Source of the DNA: Hevea brasiliensis
Taxonomy: Eukaryota > Streptophyta > Magnoliopsida > Malpighiales > Euphorbiaceae
NCBI RefSeq assembly: GCF_030052815.1
Contig: NC_079507.1
Span: 64,745,144 to 64,809,143, forward strand
Direction: 5' to 3'
Length of the DNA: 64,000 nt
A model generated the notes under the pieces. The model had not been told where the DNA came from, searched no databases, and worked only from the letters and a program-made list of their open reading frames with translations. Both the position numbers and the translations under genes were made by a program. Of the stretch, positions 61,870 through 64,000 are shown piece by piece (positions within the stretch are counted from its first letter, which is position 1; each line of letters opens with the position of its first letter).

Positions 61870-63205
61870 CTATCTAAAACAACAAAAGAAAAAAAAAATT
61901 AATAGAAAACCAAAAAGGTTTATTAAATAGAGACAGTGAGACACCAAGCCTATATGAAACAAAATACTGCATCAGAGATGTCATTCATTTCCCTAGGATT
62001 GTTAATATAATCACCATATCACCATTATCTTGATTTTTTTTTTTGGTAATAAATTAAATTCCAGGAAGAAACCTCTTGCTGCTCCTGTTTTTCCCACATG
62101 CATCCAACACTTATGACTGCTAAAACAGTAAGCTAATGGCACCAGTAATACTTCTTTGCTGTTGGCCTGGAAGCAAACTTTGGGAATGGAAAATGCGGAC
62201 TCGAAGTGATATGTCTTTAATTGCTGAACAAACCAAGCTTGGCAAACTTAAGTACCCTAGAATAATAACTTCTCAATAACACTAGTAGTAGATCTCTCAA
62301 TAACAACAGAAAGCTCGACTCGATCCTTAAAAAAGCAGGTTTTGTTCCTAGGCCTAGCTCAATAGCAATGATAATAATAATAAATGCTAGTATTGTGAAG
62401 GTTTTAAACTTGGACTTATCTAGTTAGAAGTGTGGTTGAATCAAGTATGATCAAGATAATAAACTATTTGAACTCATAAATCTATACTAAGATAATGCCA
62501 TGTGAAATTCCCTTTTATAATATTATTACATGATATTTTCTTTCATACTATTATTATGTGATATTTTTTATTATATCTAGATTATAAATTATTTAATAAT
62601 TACTTTATTAATACTATAACCAATAGCTATTATAAGGTAACTTATAATATATTAATGTATATGATTATATATATATTTATATCTATATTATATATATACA
62701 TAGATTTTAATTATTTCTATTATGAAATCTTTTTTTAGAGATAAAAATAATAAAAATAAATTTAAAATATTATATTATTTTTATATATTAAAATTAAAAA
62801 ATATATAAATTAAAATTATTAATAGTCACCCGTATTAATATAGACAATTTCTTAATTTAATTATAAAATAAGACGCTTAAAACTCAAATTAAATTGATCA
62901 AAATTTTATTTTTTATGTTTAAAGCCAACTCGCTGTATTTCTGATCTTGACTTCGATTTTGCTAGATCATTATTAAAATTATTTATTAAATTAATATTTA
63001 AATAAACTTAAGTTAATTTGAGCTTGAGCTAGAATATATAAACATTAAATATTACATATAAAATATATTTTAAATTATGTAAAAAATTTAAAATATTTAA
63101 ATAAACTAGTTAGTAAGATAGGCAACTTTGGTCTCTTTCAAGAGACTTGGATCAAGTAACACTAAACAATCCCTTCGGTCTCGAATTTTAAAGTAGTTAT
63201 AGTTA
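61870..63205. other. Presumed MATE intron or upstream A+T-rich DNA
   Basis: No MATE first exon was found on the minus strand. 62060-62220 is of mixed composition but has no transporter-like reading. 62520-63110 is very A+T-rich. If the gene is intact, this is part of a long first intron. Confidence 0.45.
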
Positions 63206-63718
63206 AGGAATGAGTATTTGGTTAATCGAATTAAATCAAATTAAATTTTTAATTAATCAAATTATTAATCAATTTTAAATTATTAATCAAATGGAATAAA
63301 GAAAATTAAAATAAATCAAAATAAAAAATATTCAATCAATTATCGATTATATCTGAATTAATTGAAAAAATAAAATATATATTTTATATAATCAGTTAAT
63401 TAATTAAATATTAAAAAATATATATTTATAATTTTTTATTTATAAAAAATAATAAGTATGATTTAATATTAATAAGAAGATAATTATAAGTTAAATATTA
63501 TTATAAAATAAAAAATAATAATTATAAATAATATTATTAATAAATTAAAATTAATATATTAATTAATAAAAATTTAATTATTTTAATTAATTTTTAAATT
63601 AATAATAATAAATTAAAAATTTTAATTATTACTAACTAAAAATAATCAAATCAAATTTATTCTTACTAGAATAATTAAATTTTTTTGGTTTGGTAACAAC
63701 CGAATAATGCTCACTTCC
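63206..63718. mobile_element. MITE-like element with imperfect terminal inverted repeats
   Basis: The left end (AGGAATGAGTATTTGGTTAA) matches the reverse complement of the right end (GGAAGTGAGCATTATTCGGTT). The interior is A+T-rich and itself roughly palindromic. About 513 bp, no coding capacity. The GTGAGCATTCGGTT-type end is a familiar plant MITE terminus. Confidence 0.55.
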
Positions 63719-63754
63719 AGCTAGCAAAACACTCTTGTAATAGGCCAGCCTAGA

Positions 63755-63960
63755 GGTGAGCATTCAGTTCAAATCGAATCGAACCGAATTAAATTACCAA
63801 AATTGAATTATTATATTTTAGAACCAAACTGAACTGAGATAAATAAAAAATCAAATCAAACTGAACCGCTTTATTTCAGTTCGATTTGATTCAAACCAAT
63901 CGGTTCCAAATTTTGTTTATTTTTTAATTTAGACTTGATTTTCAAGTTATATAATTTGAT
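63755..63960. mobile_element. Related MITE-like sequence at the window edge
   Basis: Begins GGTGAGCATTCAGTTCAAAT, like the right end of the preceding element, then has CGAATCGAACCGAATT. An inverted AGTTCGATTTGATTCAAACC occurs near 63878-63897. It is only partly visible or strongly diverged. Confidence 0.45.
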
Positions 63961-64000
63961 TTTAACCTTAGTTTGAACCTAATAACCATTAATCAATGAA

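Noticed and set aside
1..64000. CRISPR arrays, bacterial operons, rRNA or tRNA genes
   Set aside because: The window is plant nuclear DNA. No regularly spaced repeats, rRNA stretches or complete tRNA cloverleaf with both A and B boxes were seen.

Overview
This is plant nuclear DNA. Genes have many introns with GT-AG borders. The spaces between them are long and A+T-rich, with microsatellites and small transposons. The protein families (MYC_N regulator, PSKR-type receptor kinase, plant PP2C, MATE transporter, LEA protein) are those of a flowering plant. Protein similarity suggests a core eudicot, possibly Malpighiales, but the species is an inference I cannot confirm.

Layout from left to right. 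1-9.1 kb: gene-poor, with a GC-richer block near 0.34-1.06 kb that may be a retroelement remnant and a leader-like stretch near 6.7 kb with no gene behind it. 9.1-11.6 kb (+): a seven-exon gene for a MYC_N-domain protein. 13.2-13.9 kb (-): a small serine-rich MAKR-like gene whose frame is broken and then restored. 16.1-29.7 kb (+): a 14-exon gene for URB1/Npa1, a ~2600-residue nucleolar 60S assembly factor, with a telo-box just upstream. 33.2-36.7 kb (+): a five-exon PP2C phosphatase with a MITE in intron 3. 37.0-38.7 kb: a Mutator-like element with long terminal inverted repeats that carries, in reverse, part of an S-adenosylmethionine decarboxylase (SAMDC) gene, i.e. a Pack-MULE. 40.8-41.4 kb (-): a LEA-like protein, perhaps mitochondrial, whose apparent start is ACG. 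43.7-46.8 kb (-): an intronless PSKR2-type receptor kinase. 50.8-52.4 kb: transposon-like non-coding DNA. 53.2 and 55.4-56.0 kb (+): two decayed pieces of a 3-hydroxybutyryl-CoA dehydrogenase gene. 57.5 kb (+): a 39-codon Cys/Lys-rich micropeptide gene with its own TATA box and poly(A) signal. 59.8-61.9 kb (-): a MATE transporter missing its first exon in this window. The right end is A+T-rich and holds MITEs.

The genes do not form a pathway; they are independently transcribed neighbours. The MYC_N gene and the PSKR2-like gene match the adjacent Arabidopsis loci At5g53900 and At5g53890 (from memory), so the window may keep an expanded ancestral gene block. The strongest candidate for something not yet described is the Pack-MULE, which holds the SAMDC leader with its conserved upstream peptide ORF plus the start of the enzyme. 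The micropeptide gene, the ACG-start LEA gene and the frame-swapped MAKR-like gene also deserve a second look. All exon borders were worked out by hand from frame continuity and splice sites, without transcript data.
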